From RGIG5472 sp051867635 (GTDB lineage Bacteria; Bacillota; Clostridia; Oscillospirales; Oscillospiraceae), in the NCBI GenBank assembly GCA_051867635.1, contig JBJDYT010000006.1, forward strand, positions 1 through 64,000: 64,000 bases of DNA, in the 5' to 3' direction. Shown here piece after piece: positions 1-7,725 of this stretch. A model generated the notes under the pieces. The model saw only the letters and a program-made list of their open reading frames with translations, was not told where the DNA came from and did no database searches. Position 1 is the first letter of the stretch. Every line of letters begins with the position of its first letter. The position numbers were made by a program, and so were the translations under genes.

Positions 1-263
1 GCCAGGGCGATGACGCCCTGGTGGGCGTGGGTGCGGCTCATGCCGTCCAGCTTGCGGCGGTCGGCCTCCACCACCACGACCCCCGCCGCCCGGGCGGTGG
101 AGGCGATGTGGCCCAGGGTCCGGTCCGTCTCGCCCTTGGCCAGATAGATCTTGTCGATGGCGACGCCGGCCCGCAGCGCCTCCGTCACCGCGTTGCGGCC
201 CTCGATGACGCCGTCCGCCTCCGCGTCGGCCAGCACGGTCTTTTTCTTATCCTTATATTCCAT
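1..263 (-). CDS. rlmB: 23S rRNA 2'-O-ribose methyltransferase RlmB/TrmH family, N-terminal part
   Basis: Only the first ~87 residues are present; the gene runs off the left edge. The translation shows the SpoU-family substrate-binding domain: IEGRNAVTEALRAG near residue 19, IDKIYLAKGE, then VVVVEADRRKLDGMSRTH and HQGVIAL. This domain precedes the SAM-binding knot domain in enzymes that methylate ribose 2'-hydroxyls of rRNA or tRNA. An in-frame ATG at 272 also exists, but a GGGA ribosome site lies about 10 bases from the ATG at 263 and only 2 bases from 272, so 263 is preferred. Family is clear; the exact RNA target cannot be decided without the catalytic domain. Confidence 0.85.
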   Translation of the reverse strand, partial: MEYKDKKKTVLADAEADGVIEGRNAVTEALRAGVAIDKIYLAKGETDRTLGHIASTARAAGVVVVEADRRKLDGMSRTHAHQGVIAL

Positions 264-304
264 AAGAGTCATTTCCCTTTCTGCTGCTCATACTTTTACA
301 AAAT

Positions 305-323
305 AAGAGTATAGCATACTCTT
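305..323. promoter_or_regulatory. 19-bp perfect palindrome at the rlmB promoter
   Basis: AAGAGTATAGCATACTCTT is a perfect inverted repeat (8-base arms, 3-base centre). Read leftward it contains TATACT, a plausible -10 for the rlmB-type gene starting at 263. A symmetrical site over a -10 is typical of a repressor operator, but no regulator can be named. Confidence 0.35.
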
Positions 324-379
324 GGGGCGAGGAAAAGGCAAAATTCACAGAAACTTCAAAGAAAGCCAGACGTTTTTCC

Positions 380-408
380 TTGTGGGGGGCGGAGAAGTGT
401 GCTATAGT
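380..408 (+). promoter_or_regulatory. sigma-A promoter for ftsH
   Basis: TTGTGG (380-385), a 17-base spacer and TATAGT (403-408) lie 130 bases before the ftsH start. Five of six bases match the -10 consensus. The leader between it and the start codon holds no obvious structured element. Confidence 0.55.
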
Positions 409-538
409 GAGCTTATCATCGCAATTTTATCCCCCCGCGCCCCGGCGCGGGACCCGACGTGCGTGCCATGAACCGCCGTCTCCGTGCAAGCGGTCTGACC
501 GGGCGATCCCCGCGTCATCATGATAGAAGGAGTTCCAC

Positions 539-2677
539 ATGAGCCAGAACGACAACAAAAACAAGAAAAACGGCGGCAACCAGAACAGCAGCCGGCTGCG
601 GGGACTGCTGTCCCTGGTGTGCTGGGCGCTGGTGCTGACCATCCTCTTCAACTACGCCTCGGTCTTTCTCGACGACGAGACCGCCGGGGCGGAGGTCTCC
701 GCGGAGATCGCCTACAGCGAGTTCCTCGACATGGTGGAAAACGACCAGGTGTCTGAGGTCAAGGTGACGGATAAGCTGCTCTACATCACCCCGGCGGAGA
801 GCTACGTCTACAGGGACGAAAAGGGCAACGTGGTGGAGAACGTGACGTTCTACACCGTGCCGCTGGACAACGACACCCTCTTCCCCCTGCTGCGGGAGCG
901 CGGCGTCCGCTATACGGAGGACTATGTGCCGGAGGTCTCTCCCGTGCTGGCCTTCCTCGCAAGCTACATCCTGCCCATCGCCCTGATCCTGCTGCTGTTC
1001 AGCCTCTTCATGCGCATCATGCAGAAGCGCGGCGGGGGCGGCTTCGGCGGCATCGGCAACGTGGGCAAGTCCAACGCCAAGGTCTACATGGAAAAGTCCA
1101 CCGGCGTCACCTTCGCCGACGTGGCCGGCCAGGACGAGGCCAAGGAGTCCCTGGAGGAGATCATCGACTTCCTCCACAATCCCGGCAAGTACACCGCCAT
1201 CGGGGCGAAGCTGCCCAAGGGCGCGCTGCTGGTGGGCTCCCCCGGCACCGGCAAGACGCTGCTGGCCAAGGCCGTGGCGGGCGAGGCCAACGTCCCCTTC
1301 TTCTCCATCTCCGGCTCGGACTTCGTGGAGATGTTCGTGGGCGTGGGCGCCTCCCGCGTGCGCGACCTGTTCAAGGAGGCCGCGAAGGTGGCCCCCTGCA
1401 TCATTTTCATTGACGAGATCGACACCATCGGCAAGACCCGTGACAGCGGCCGCTTCGGCGGCAACGACGAGCGGGAGCAGACGCTGAACCAGCTGCTCAG
1501 CGAGCTGGACGGCTTCGACCCCTCCAAGGGCATCATCGTCCTGGGCGCCACCAACCGGCCCGAGGTGCTGGACAAGGCGCTGCTGCGCCCCGGCCGCTTC
1601 GACCGGCGCATCACCGTGGACCGCCCGAACCTGGCGGGCCGCCTCAAGACGCTGGAGGTCCACACCCGCAACATCCACCTGGCGGAGGACGTGAATCTGG
1701 AGAAGATCGCCCAGGCCACCGCCGGCTGCGTGGGCGCGGACCTGGCAAACCTGGTGAACGAAGCGGCGCTGCGGGCCGTGCGCAAGGGCCGCAAGGCCGT
1801 GAACCAGAACGACCTGCTGGCCTCCTTCGAGGTGGTCATCGCCGGCGCGGAGAAGAAGGGCACCGTCATCACCGAGGAGGAAAAGCGCATCATCGCCTAC
1901 CACGAGGTGGGCCATGCCCTGGTGGCGGCGAAGCAGCGCAACGCCCAGCCCGTCTCCAAGATCACCATCGTCCCCCACACCCAGGGCACCCTGGGCTACA
2001 CCCTGCACCTGCCGGAGGAGGAGAAATTCCTCATGAGCAGGGAGGATATCCTGGCGGAGATCCGCACCCTGCTCGCCGGCCGCAGTAGCGAAGAAGTGGT
2101 CTTCGGCGTGCAGACCTCCGGCGCCGCCAACGACATCGAGCGCGCCACGGAGCTGGCCCGGAACCTGGTGGCCCGCTTCGGCATGTGCGAGGAGTTCGAC
2201 ATGATGGCCCTGGGCTCCGTGCAGAACCAGTATCTGGACGGCACCTACTCCATGACCTGCGCCCAGGAGACCTACGCCGCGGCGGACCGGGCGGTCATCG
2301 CCATTCTCCGCCAGTGCCACACCGACGCCAAGCAGATCCTGACGGACAACCGGGAGATGCTGGACAAGATCGCCCAGTACCTGCTGAAGAAGGAGACCAT
2401 CACCGGCCAGGAGATGATGGCGATTCTGGAGGGCCGCGACCCCGAGACGGTGGACAACTACGGCGCCCGCCGGGAGGAGGAGCACCGCTTCCGTCCCTCC
2501 ACGCCCGACGTCATCGAGGCCCCGGCCAAGCACATCTCCATGGTCAGCGAGCCGGTGGCAGCGCCGCAGCTGCCGGAGGAGGACGCGCCGGAGGCTCCCG
2601 CCGAAGACGCCCCGCAGCCGGAGGACGTTCCCCAGGCAGACGCTCCTGCGGAGGGCGAAAAGACAGACAGCGAATGA
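539..2677 (+). CDS. ftsH: ATP-dependent zinc metalloprotease FtsH
   Basis: Membrane-bound hexameric AAA+ protease that degrades misfolded and regulatory proteins. The 712-residue product has a Lys/Asn-rich N-tail, membrane segment 1 (about 21-44), an extracytoplasmic FtsH domain, membrane segment 2 (about 136-161), and a glycine-rich linker. The AAA module follows: Walker A GSPGTGKT at 233-240, Walker B IIFIDEID at 288-295, and the second region of homology ending RPGRFDRR near 356. The zinc-protease motif HEVGH is at 455-459. It is longer than the usual ~640 residues because of an acidic Pro/Glu/Ala-rich C-terminal tail from about 660. AGAAGGAG sits 6-13 bases before the ATG. Single-gene unit closed by a strong terminator. 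Confidence 0.97.
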   Translation: MSQNDNKNKKNGGNQNSSRLRGLLSLVCWALVLTILFNYASVFLDDETAGAEVSAEIAYSEFLDMVENDQVSEVKVTDKLLYITPAESYVYRDEKGNVVENVTFYTVPLDNDTLFPLLRERGVRYTEDYVPEVSPVLAFLASYILPIALILLLFSLFMRIMQKRGGGGFGGIGNVGKSNAKVYMEKSTGVTFADVAGQDEAKESLEEIIDFLHNPGKYTAIGAKLPKGALLVGSPGTGKTLLAKAVAGEANVPFFSISGSDFVEMFVGVGASRVRDLFKEAAKVAPCIIFIDEIDTIGKTRDSGRFGGNDEREQTLNQLLSELDGFDPSKGIIVLGATNRPEVLDKALLRPGRFDRRITVDRPNLAGRLKTLEVHTRNIHLAEDVNLEKIAQATAGCVGADLANLVNEAALRAVRKGRKAVNQNDLLASFEVVIAGAEKKGTVITEEEKRIIAYHEVGHALVAAKQRNAQPVSKITIVPHTQGTLGYTLHLPEEEKFLMSREDILAEIRTLLAGRSSEEVVFGVQTSGAANDIERATELARNLVARFGMCEEFDMMALGSVQNQYLDGTYSMTCAQETYAAADRAVIAILRQCHTDAKQILTDNREMLDKIAQYLLKKETITGQEMMAILEGRDPETVDNYGARREEEHRFRPSTPDVIEAPAKHISMVSEPVAAPQLPEEDAPEAPAEDAPQPEDVPQADAPAEGEKTDSE

Positions 2678-2688
2678 CAGAAAACGGA

Positions 2689-2717
2689 AACGCGCCGGCA
2701 AAAGCCGGCGCGTTTTT
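2689..2717 (+). terminator. Rho-independent terminator of ftsH
   Basis: AACGCGCCGGC, loop AAAA, GCCGGCGCGTT followed by a T run. Perfect 11-bp stem starting 12 bases after the ftsH stop codon. Confidence 0.9.
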
Positions 2718-2728
2718 CCTCCGCTCCC

Positions 2729-2758
2729 TTGACCGTTCCGCCGCTGTTATGGTAGGAT
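2729..2758 (+). promoter_or_regulatory. probable promoter of tRNA-Leu
   Basis: TTGACC (2729-2734), an 18-base spacer and TAGGAT (2753-2758). It is the best promoter-like pair between the ftsH terminator and the tRNA and would leave a ~110-base 5' leader to be processed off. Confidence 0.4.
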
Positions 2759-2875
2759 AAGCGGTAAGCGGAGCGGGGGCAGACGTCCGGCAGCGCGGCG
2801 GAAAACCGGATATGCGCCTGTGATGGAATCGGTGCTGTCATCTCAGCGGGCCGCAGGCAATCCAAAACTGAATAG

Positions 2876-2960
2876 GCGGGCATGATGGAATTGGTAGACA
2901 TGCGAGATTTAGGTTCTCGTGCTTTCCGGCGTTGGGGTTCGAGTCCCCATGCCCGCACCA
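2876..2960 (+). tRNA. tRNA-Leu, anticodon UAG
   Basis: The 85-base gene has a 7-bp acceptor stem (GCGGGCA with TGCCCGC), discriminator A at 2957 and encoded CCA at 2958-2960. The anticodon stem CGAGA/TCTCG encloses TTTAGGT, placing anticodon TAG at 2910-2912, which reads CUA and other CUN leucine codons. A long variable arm and the T-arm GGGGTTCGAGTCCCC are typical of class II tRNAs. A terminator follows directly, so it appears to be transcribed alone. Confidence 0.97.
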
Positions 2961-2961
2961 T

Positions 2962-3003
2962 GTCGTCGCGAACTCCGCATCGTTCGCGACGACTCTTTAT
3001 TTT
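2962..3003 (+). terminator. terminator after tRNA-Leu
   Basis: GTCGTCGCGAAC pairs perfectly with GTTCGCGACGAC over 12 bp with an 8-base loop and is followed by TCTTTATTTT. The remaining 200 bases up to the next start codon hold only a weak TATGAT -10-like box at 3160-3165. Confidence 0.85.
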
Positions 3004-3202
3004 AAAAAGTCATCGCTCATCCCCTCCGCCGCTCTCCTTTCCAGCCGCGCCCTGCTCCGCCGGGTCTTCGGTTGGTGAAAGAGCCGTATTTTGCACACAT
3101 CTCCCCTGAAAACGAGCGCCAGTCTACGCAGCGTGGGTTCCTTTCCTGCTGAAAAGTTATATGATACATAATACATACAGAACGGTTTTATAGGAGGATT
3201 CC

Positions 3203-4486
3203 ATGGATCGCGAAAAAACAGGGGCATTTATTGCGATGCTTCGCAGAGAAAAGGGCTATACGCAGAGAGACGTGGCCGACAGGCTGAATCTGAGCGAAAA
3301 AACGATCTCGAAATGGGAATGCGGCAATGGATTGCCGGAAGTTGCCTATATGGAGCCGCTGTGCAGCCTGCTCGGAATATCTGTAAATGAATTGCTGGCT
3401 GGAGAGCGTATCCCGGTCCTTGACTTATTGAAGAAGATGGATGAAGCAGGAGCAGAGCTCGTCACACAGCTTTCATTCGAGCAGCTGAAGCTGCGGATGC
3501 GCAAGCTGTATGGGATGGACATTGACAGAGTGGAACTATCCGGTCGCGGCGCCGGTTCTCTGACATATTTCGTTGCCTGCAAGGGGGCAGAAATATGTCG
3601 TGAAATATGCCAGCGAGAATGAAATGAATCACCCTGAAACAGAGCCCGAGGTATGCGCGCATCTTTTGAAAAAGGGTATTCCTGCATGCCGGTTTGTGGC
3701 AAATGGGCAGGGGAATATACTCTCCACAGATGAAAACGGAAGAAGGTTTCATGTACAGCGCTTCATCGAAGGGACAGTGCATGACTATCACCGGGCCCCC
3801 AAATGGCTCATGCGGGAATCGGCACAAATGCTTGCCAGGATACACCACGCGCTGAAGGATATGCCGGATCTGCCGGTCGGTATCGGCGCAGATTTTTTCA
3901 AATACAGAACGCCCGAGGCTGCTTTAAAAAGATATCAGGACACGCTGCAAAAGCGGAGGCCAGCGGCGACGTCCTGATTGCAGAGGAAATCCGGTCGAAT
4001 ATGCGGATTTTGGCGCATTTCCCGCCATACAGATTCGATATCGGGCGGTTTACCTGCGCAAATACACACGGCGATTTCATCATCACACAGCTGATCTGCG
4101 GTGAAGGCCGCATAAACGGTGTGATTGACTGGACAACAGCATGCGTGCATCCCATCGTGTGGGAAATCATCCGGTCTTATGTGTATGCATCCCCTTTATG
4201 TATCAATGGCGAGATCGATATCGCTGATTTAACGGATTATGTGAGGATCTATTTGGTCCACGGAAAACTCAATTCCTATGACCTGGAAAATATGGCGCAG
4301 CTGTTCTTTTACTTCACTGCCGTCTGTGATTTCTATGGTCAGTATTATGATTCTCTGACCAGAAACAGGGCCATATACCTGCAGCAGGCAAAGCTATCGT
4401 CAAAGCTGCTGCGATGGTTCGATGCGCATGCGGAGGAACTTCGGGAAGCATTACAGGGGATCGCCATCGAAAATGAAAGGGCATAG
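3203..4486 (+). pseudogene. XRE regulator fused to aminoglycoside-phosphotransferase-like kinase, two frameshifts
   Basis: Frame 1 begins at 3203 behind TAGGAGGA and encodes a Cro/CI-type helix-turn-helix (residues ~6-60, TQRDVADRLNLSEKTISKWE) plus a linker. The reading then moves to another frame near 3586 and back near 3955. Joined, the parts encode about 427 residues. The C-terminal ~300 residues form a phosphotransferase-type kinase: a lysine-bearing strand KYVVKYA, the catalytic THGDF loop and the metal-binding GVIDW motif. Both shifts fall in homopolymers: G5 at 3582-3586 reads through if it has one G fewer, and A4 near 3950-3953 reads through with one more A. They cancel each other. 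Base composition is clearly lower in GC than the neighbours, suggesting acquisition. The substrate is not predictable; it may be a decayed gene or two sequence errors. Confidence 0.75.
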
Positions 4487-4512
4487 CAAAGCGGCAGAAG
4501 CGCCGCAAGCGA

Positions 4513-4550
4513 AAAGCGCCAGGGCTTTACGCTCCGGCGCTTTCTTTTTT
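4513..4550 (+). terminator. terminator after the XRE-phosphotransferase gene
   Basis: AAAGCGCC pairs with GGCGCTTT around a 15-base loop and runs into TCTTTTTT, 27 bases after the stop codon. Confidence 0.7.
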
Positions 4551-4638
4551 ACCGCCAACTGCTGCGATCCGTTCTTCTTATAGCCGCCCTTTGCGCAAAC
4601 GCCGTTTTCATTCAGGGCGCTGCCGGCCAAATATAGCG

Positions 4639-4667
4639 TTGACAGCACTCTCTGCAGCGTGTATAAT
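4639..4667 (+). promoter_or_regulatory. consensus sigma-A promoter of the TetR gene
   Basis: TTGACA (4639-4644), exactly 17 bases, TATAAT (4662-4667): both hexamers match the consensus perfectly. Such a strong promoter is expected to be held in check by a repressor, which fits the TetR gene it drives. Confidence 0.85.
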
Positions 4668-4678
4668 ACCGCTCGATG

Positions 4679-4700
4679 TATATTGTTTAATATATATTGT
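4679..4700. promoter_or_regulatory. putative TetR operator
   Basis: AT-rich site just downstream of the promoter: inverted repeat TATATT (4679-4684), four bases, AATATA (4689-4694), overlapping a direct repeat TATATTGT at 4679 and 4693. Its position at about +5 to +26 suits autorepression by the TetR-family product encoded next. Assignment is by position and symmetry only. Confidence 0.45.
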
Positions 4701-4731
4701 CCGCTTTTAATCGGTGAAAGGATGTGTCTCC

Positions 4732-5355
4732 ATGGCGCCCAAGAATAAATTCACGAGAGAAGAGATGATCGGCGCGGCGCTGCGGGTCGTCCGTGCAAAG
4801 GGGATCGACGCCCTGACGGCAAAAGCGCTTGCAGAAGAGCTCGGTACCTCCACCCAGCCGGTTTTTACCTGCTTCACCACCATGGACGCCCTGAAAAAGG
4901 AGGTGCGCTCCGCCGCCGAGCGCGTGTACGGCGGATATGCCGCGGCGGGGCTGCAGCAGGAGATCCCCTTCCTTGGCGTCGGCACGCAGTATATCCGCTT
5001 TGCCAGAGAGGAGCCGGAGCTGTACCGGCTGCTGTTTCTGACGCCCACGGTGGACGGAGAGAGCGGCGCGTTGGAGGCGATGAAGCGCTCCCAGGCCATC
5101 GTGCGGCCGTCTCTGGAAAAAACATACCGCCTCAGCGCGGAGGACGCCGACCGGTATTTCCGGGATCTTTGGCTGGTGGTCCACAGCCTTGCCACCCTCA
5201 TCGTAACCGGCGGGTGTCCGTATTCCGACGCGGAGATCCGGCAGATCCTGACCGGCTTCAGCGTCAGCATCTGCAAAGCCATCAAGGAAATTCCGGGCTT
5301 CACCGCCGGGAATTTTGACCGGGACGCGCTCTTTTGCTCGCTCACAGAGAGGTAA
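4732..5355 (+). CDS. TetR/AcrR family transcriptional regulator
   Basis: The 207-residue product is predicted to bind DNA through an N-terminal helix-turn-helix (residues ~6-50; ALAEELGTSTQPVFTCF is the recognition region). An all-helical ligand and dimer domain follows. The ATG at 4732 is chosen because GAAAGGA lies 9 bases upstream; a GTG at 4714 would overlap that site. It is preceded by a perfect promoter and an inverted-repeat operator candidate, so autoregulation is likely. A lipoprotein gene follows 79 bases later on the same strand and may share control. The ligand is unknown. Confidence 0.88.
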   Translation: MAPKNKFTREEMIGAALRVVRAKGIDALTAKALAEELGTSTQPVFTCFTTMDALKKEVRSAAERVYGGYAAAGLQQEIPFLGVGTQYIRFAREEPELYRLLFLTPTVDGESGALEAMKRSQAIVRPSLEKTYRLSAEDADRYFRDLWLVVHSLATLIVTGGCPYSDAEIRQILTGFSVSICKAIKEIPGFTAGNFDRDALFCSLTER

Positions 5356-5434
5356 GCGGGCGCGGAATACCGGCCGAAAACAAAAAACAGCAATTTGCAC
5401 GTTGCTGCAGATCAAAAGAAACGAGGAAAAGCAA

Positions 5435-5929
5435 ATGAAAAAGTACATGCAGAAAAAAACGGCGCTGCTTTGCAGTATGGCGCTTGCGGTCCTGCTGGCT
5501 CTGTCCGCCTGCGGAGAGAACACGCCGCCCGCCGCAGCAACGCCCTCTCAGGATACCGCGCAGGACCCGGAACAACAGACGGATCTCACAGAGCCGGAGC
5601 GCACGGTTTCTGACACCATTTTGCTGGACGGCAAAGAGACGGCGGTGTTTCTCGACATCAGCGAGACGGAGATCGAATTCTGGGACAGCGCCTCCGGCGG
5701 GCAGCTCCTTGCCGTGGCAAAGTATCCCCAGGCGATCCCCGGCGCGGCGGCAGCCTGGGACAGCTGCGACTATACCGACCTTGACGGCGACGGCAACAGC
5801 GACATGACCGCCTGGTTCCGCTTTGAGGACGGGACCTCCGCCAGCCTTGTCTGGTTCTTCTCCGGCGGAGGCTTCGTGTATAACGAGGAGTTCTCCCAGC
5901 TGCCCGGCAGCACTGCGAGCGGGGACTGA
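5435..5929 (+). CDS. predicted lipoprotein with a DxDxDG calcium-binding-like loop
   Basis: The 164-residue product starts with a lipoprotein signal peptide (MKKYMQKK, hydrophobic core, lipobox LSAC at about 24-27). A Pro/Ala/Gln/Asp-rich linker then leads to a small globular domain. That domain contains TDLDGDGNSDMTAWF, a pattern seen in calcium loops of FG-GAP or dockerin type, suggesting a metal-stabilised extracytoplasmic domain. The start at 5435 follows GAGGAAA and is the only start with a signal peptide. It lies between the TetR gene and the Bce-type module. No specific family or function is recognised. Confidence 0.75.
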   Translation: MKKYMQKKTALLCSMALAVLLALSACGENTPPAAATPSQDTAQDPEQQTDLTEPERTVSDTILLDGKETAVFLDISETEIEFWDSASGGQLLAVAKYPQAIPGAAAAWDSCDYTDLDGDGNSDMTAWFRFEDGTSASLVWFFSGGGFVYNEEFSQLPGSTASGD

Positions 5930-6060
5930 CTGTCTTTTTGAGAAGGCAGGCATAGCCATCGCGGAACGGCCCGGGGCCGGCGGGATTGCCTGCCTTCAAA
6001 GCCGTCAACGTTTGAATAACTGCCCCGCGGCGCCGCCGCGGGCAGAAATGAGGTGCCCCC

Positions 6061-6672
6061 ATGAAGCGCATACAGATCATTGAGGATGACGACGCCATCC
6101 GCGCCGAACTGAAAACGCTGCTCCGCGCCAACGGCTACCAGCCGGTGGACGCCGCCCCCTGCGACCTCATCCTGATGGATGTGAATCTGCCGGGAGAAAG
6201 CGGCTTTACCCTCTGCCGAAAACTGCGGCAGACGTCGAACACGCCGGTGATCTTCCTGACCGCAAGGGATACCCCGGAGGACGAGCTGCTGGCTTTTGGC
6301 GTGGGCGGAGACGATTTTATCCGCAAGCCCTATAACTCCGCCGTGCTGCTGGCGCGGATCGGGCGCATACTGAAAAGCACGGCGAACGACGTGCTGACGG
6401 CCCGGGGGCTGAGCCTGGACCTGCCGGGCATGAAGGCTGTTTTTGACGGCAGCGCTGTGGAGCTGAGCAAAAACGAAGCGCGCATCCTTTGGTGTCTGAT
6501 GCAAAAGGAGCTGTGTACCCGGGATGAGCTGATCGAGGATCTGTGGACAAACGGGATGTACATAGACGGCAACACGCTCTATGTCAATATCGGCAGGCTT
6601 CGGGAGAAGCTCAGTCAGATCGGGGCGGACGGCTTTATCCGCACGGTGCGGGGCGTGGGGTACCGCCTATGA
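6061..6672 (+). CDS. OmpR-family response regulator, BceR-like
   Basis: The 203-residue protein has a receiver domain with the acidic pocket EDDD (8-11), the phosphoacceptor aspartate in LILMDVNLPG, TAR and the conserved lysine in IRKPY. A winged-helix DNA-binding domain ending IRTVRGVGYRL follows. It is about 20 residues shorter than usual: between ANGYQPVDAA and CDLILMD the segment that normally forms the second receiver helix is nearly absent. It overlaps the kinase gene by four bases (ATGA) and starts the RR-kinase-ATPase-permease order of antimicrobial-peptide sensing and resistance modules. Likely target sites lie before the ATPase gene. Confidence 0.9.
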   Translation: MKRIQIIEDDDAIRAELKTLLRANGYQPVDAAPCDLILMDVNLPGESGFTLCRKLRQTSNTPVIFLTARDTPEDELLAFGVGGDDFIRKPYNSAVLLARIGRILKSTANDVLTARGLSLDLPGMKAVFDGSAVELSKNEARILWCLMQKELCTRDELIEDLWTNGMYIDGNTLYVNIGRLREKLSQIGADGFIRTVRGVGYRL

Positions 6673-7634
6673 GCTTTCGGGACTATGCCGGTGCAAAAGC
6701 CGTGCCCCTGTGCATGGCGGGGATGGCCGGGCTGTATCTGACCCTGGTGTCCTACTTCTGCGGAGTTCCGTTTTCCCTGCTGCTGCTCCTTCTGCTCAGC
6801 GCCGCTCTGGCCGCAGCGGCGTGCCTGCTGATTGGCTGGCGGCGCGCCGACAGGCGGCTCCGCACACTGAAGAGCCGGCTGGAGGGACTGCCGGAAAAAT
6901 ACCTCATCGGCGAGACGCTGGACCGGCCCCGGGACGCTGTGGAGCTGGAATACTACCTGCTGATGAAGGAGACCTCCCGCTCCGCCATTGGCGCTGTGGA
7001 GCAGGCCAGGGCGGAAAAGCAGGATTACTGCGATTATGTGGACAGCTGGGTCCATGAGATCAAAACGCCCCTCACCGCCTGCTCGCTGATCCTCGCCAAC
7101 GGCGCGGACCCGGCCAAGCTCCGGCGGGAGCTGCGCCGGGCAGACAATCTCGCCGAAACCATTCTGACCTACGCCAAGCTGCGAACGGCGGAGAAGGACA
7201 CCCAGATCAGCTCCGCCGGGTTGCGCAGCCTCTGCGACCAGGCCGTCCGCGAGGAGATGGAGCTCTTGATCGCGGCGGATATCAGCGTTTCCATCGAGGG
7301 AGACAGCTCCGCCTATACCGACGCCAAGCTGCTGGTGTTCATCCTCAAACAGCTTCTCATCAACTGCGCCAAATACTGCCCCGGCTGCCGGGTCCGCATT
7401 TCGCTGGCGGCGGGCAGCCTGCGTCTGGAGGACGACGGCCCCGGCATCCCCGCCCATGAGCTGGCGAGGGTGACGGAGCGCGGTTTCACCGGCGCTGCGG
7501 GACGAAGCCACGGGAACAGCACCGGAATGGGGCTGTACATTGTCAGCGAGCTCTGCCAAAAGCTGAACATAGAACTAAAGATCGCCTCCGAGGAGCACCG
7601 CTTCACCCGCTTTGTGCTTCGCTTCCCCTCCTGA
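6669..7634 (+). CDS. BceS-type intramembrane-sensing histidine kinase
   Basis: The 321-residue product has two membrane helices in the first ~60 residues with almost no extracellular loop. The H-box VDSWVHEIKTPL follows, then an HATPase_c domain with the N-box (LLINCAKYC), DDGPGIP and GMGLYIV motifs. This architecture is that of kinases that do not sense ligands themselves but take their signal from the partner ABC permease. The ATG overlaps the regulator stop codon (ATGA). With the downstream ABC genes it predicts a peptide-antibiotic (bacitracin- or nisin-like) detoxification unit; the true inducer is unknown. Confidence 0.9.
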   Translation: MSFRDYAGAKAVPLCMAGMAGLYLTLVSYFCGVPFSLLLLLLLSAALAAAACLLIGWRRADRRLRTLKSRLEGLPEKYLIGETLDRPRDAVELEYYLLMKETSRSAIGAVEQARAEKQDYCDYVDSWVHEIKTPLTACSLILANGADPAKLRRELRRADNLAETILTYAKLRTAEKDTQISSAGLRSLCDQAVREEMELLIAADISVSIEGDSSAYTDAKLLVFILKQLLINCAKYCPGCRVRISLAAGSLRLEDDGPGIPAHELARVTERGFTGAAGRSHGNSTGMGLYIVSELCQKLNIELKIASEEHRFTRFVLRFPS

Positions 7635-7635
7635 A

Positions 7636-7701
7636 TCTAACAAAACTGTTAGACTGCCCGCAGACAGCGTTAGAACAAATCAGGCCCCCTCGCGGTACAA
7701 T
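7636..7701 (+). promoter_or_regulatory. promoter and operator candidate for the Bce-type ABC genes
   Basis: TCTAAC (7636-7641) and GTTAGA (7648-7653) form a perfect inverted repeat. GTTAGA recurs at 7669-7674, exactly 21 bases (two helical turns) after the first. A -10 box TACAAT lies at 7696-7701 with no good -35, as expected for an activator-dependent promoter. The linked response regulator is the natural binder. Confidence 0.5.
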
Positions 7702-7725
7702 GGCTGCGAAAGGTCGGTGAACTGC

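Noticed and set aside
2820..2875. GATGGAATCGGT upstream of tRNA-Leu, similar to its D-arm
   Set aside because: Only about 12 bases match; no acceptor or T-arm could be folded, so a tRNA remnant cannot be supported.
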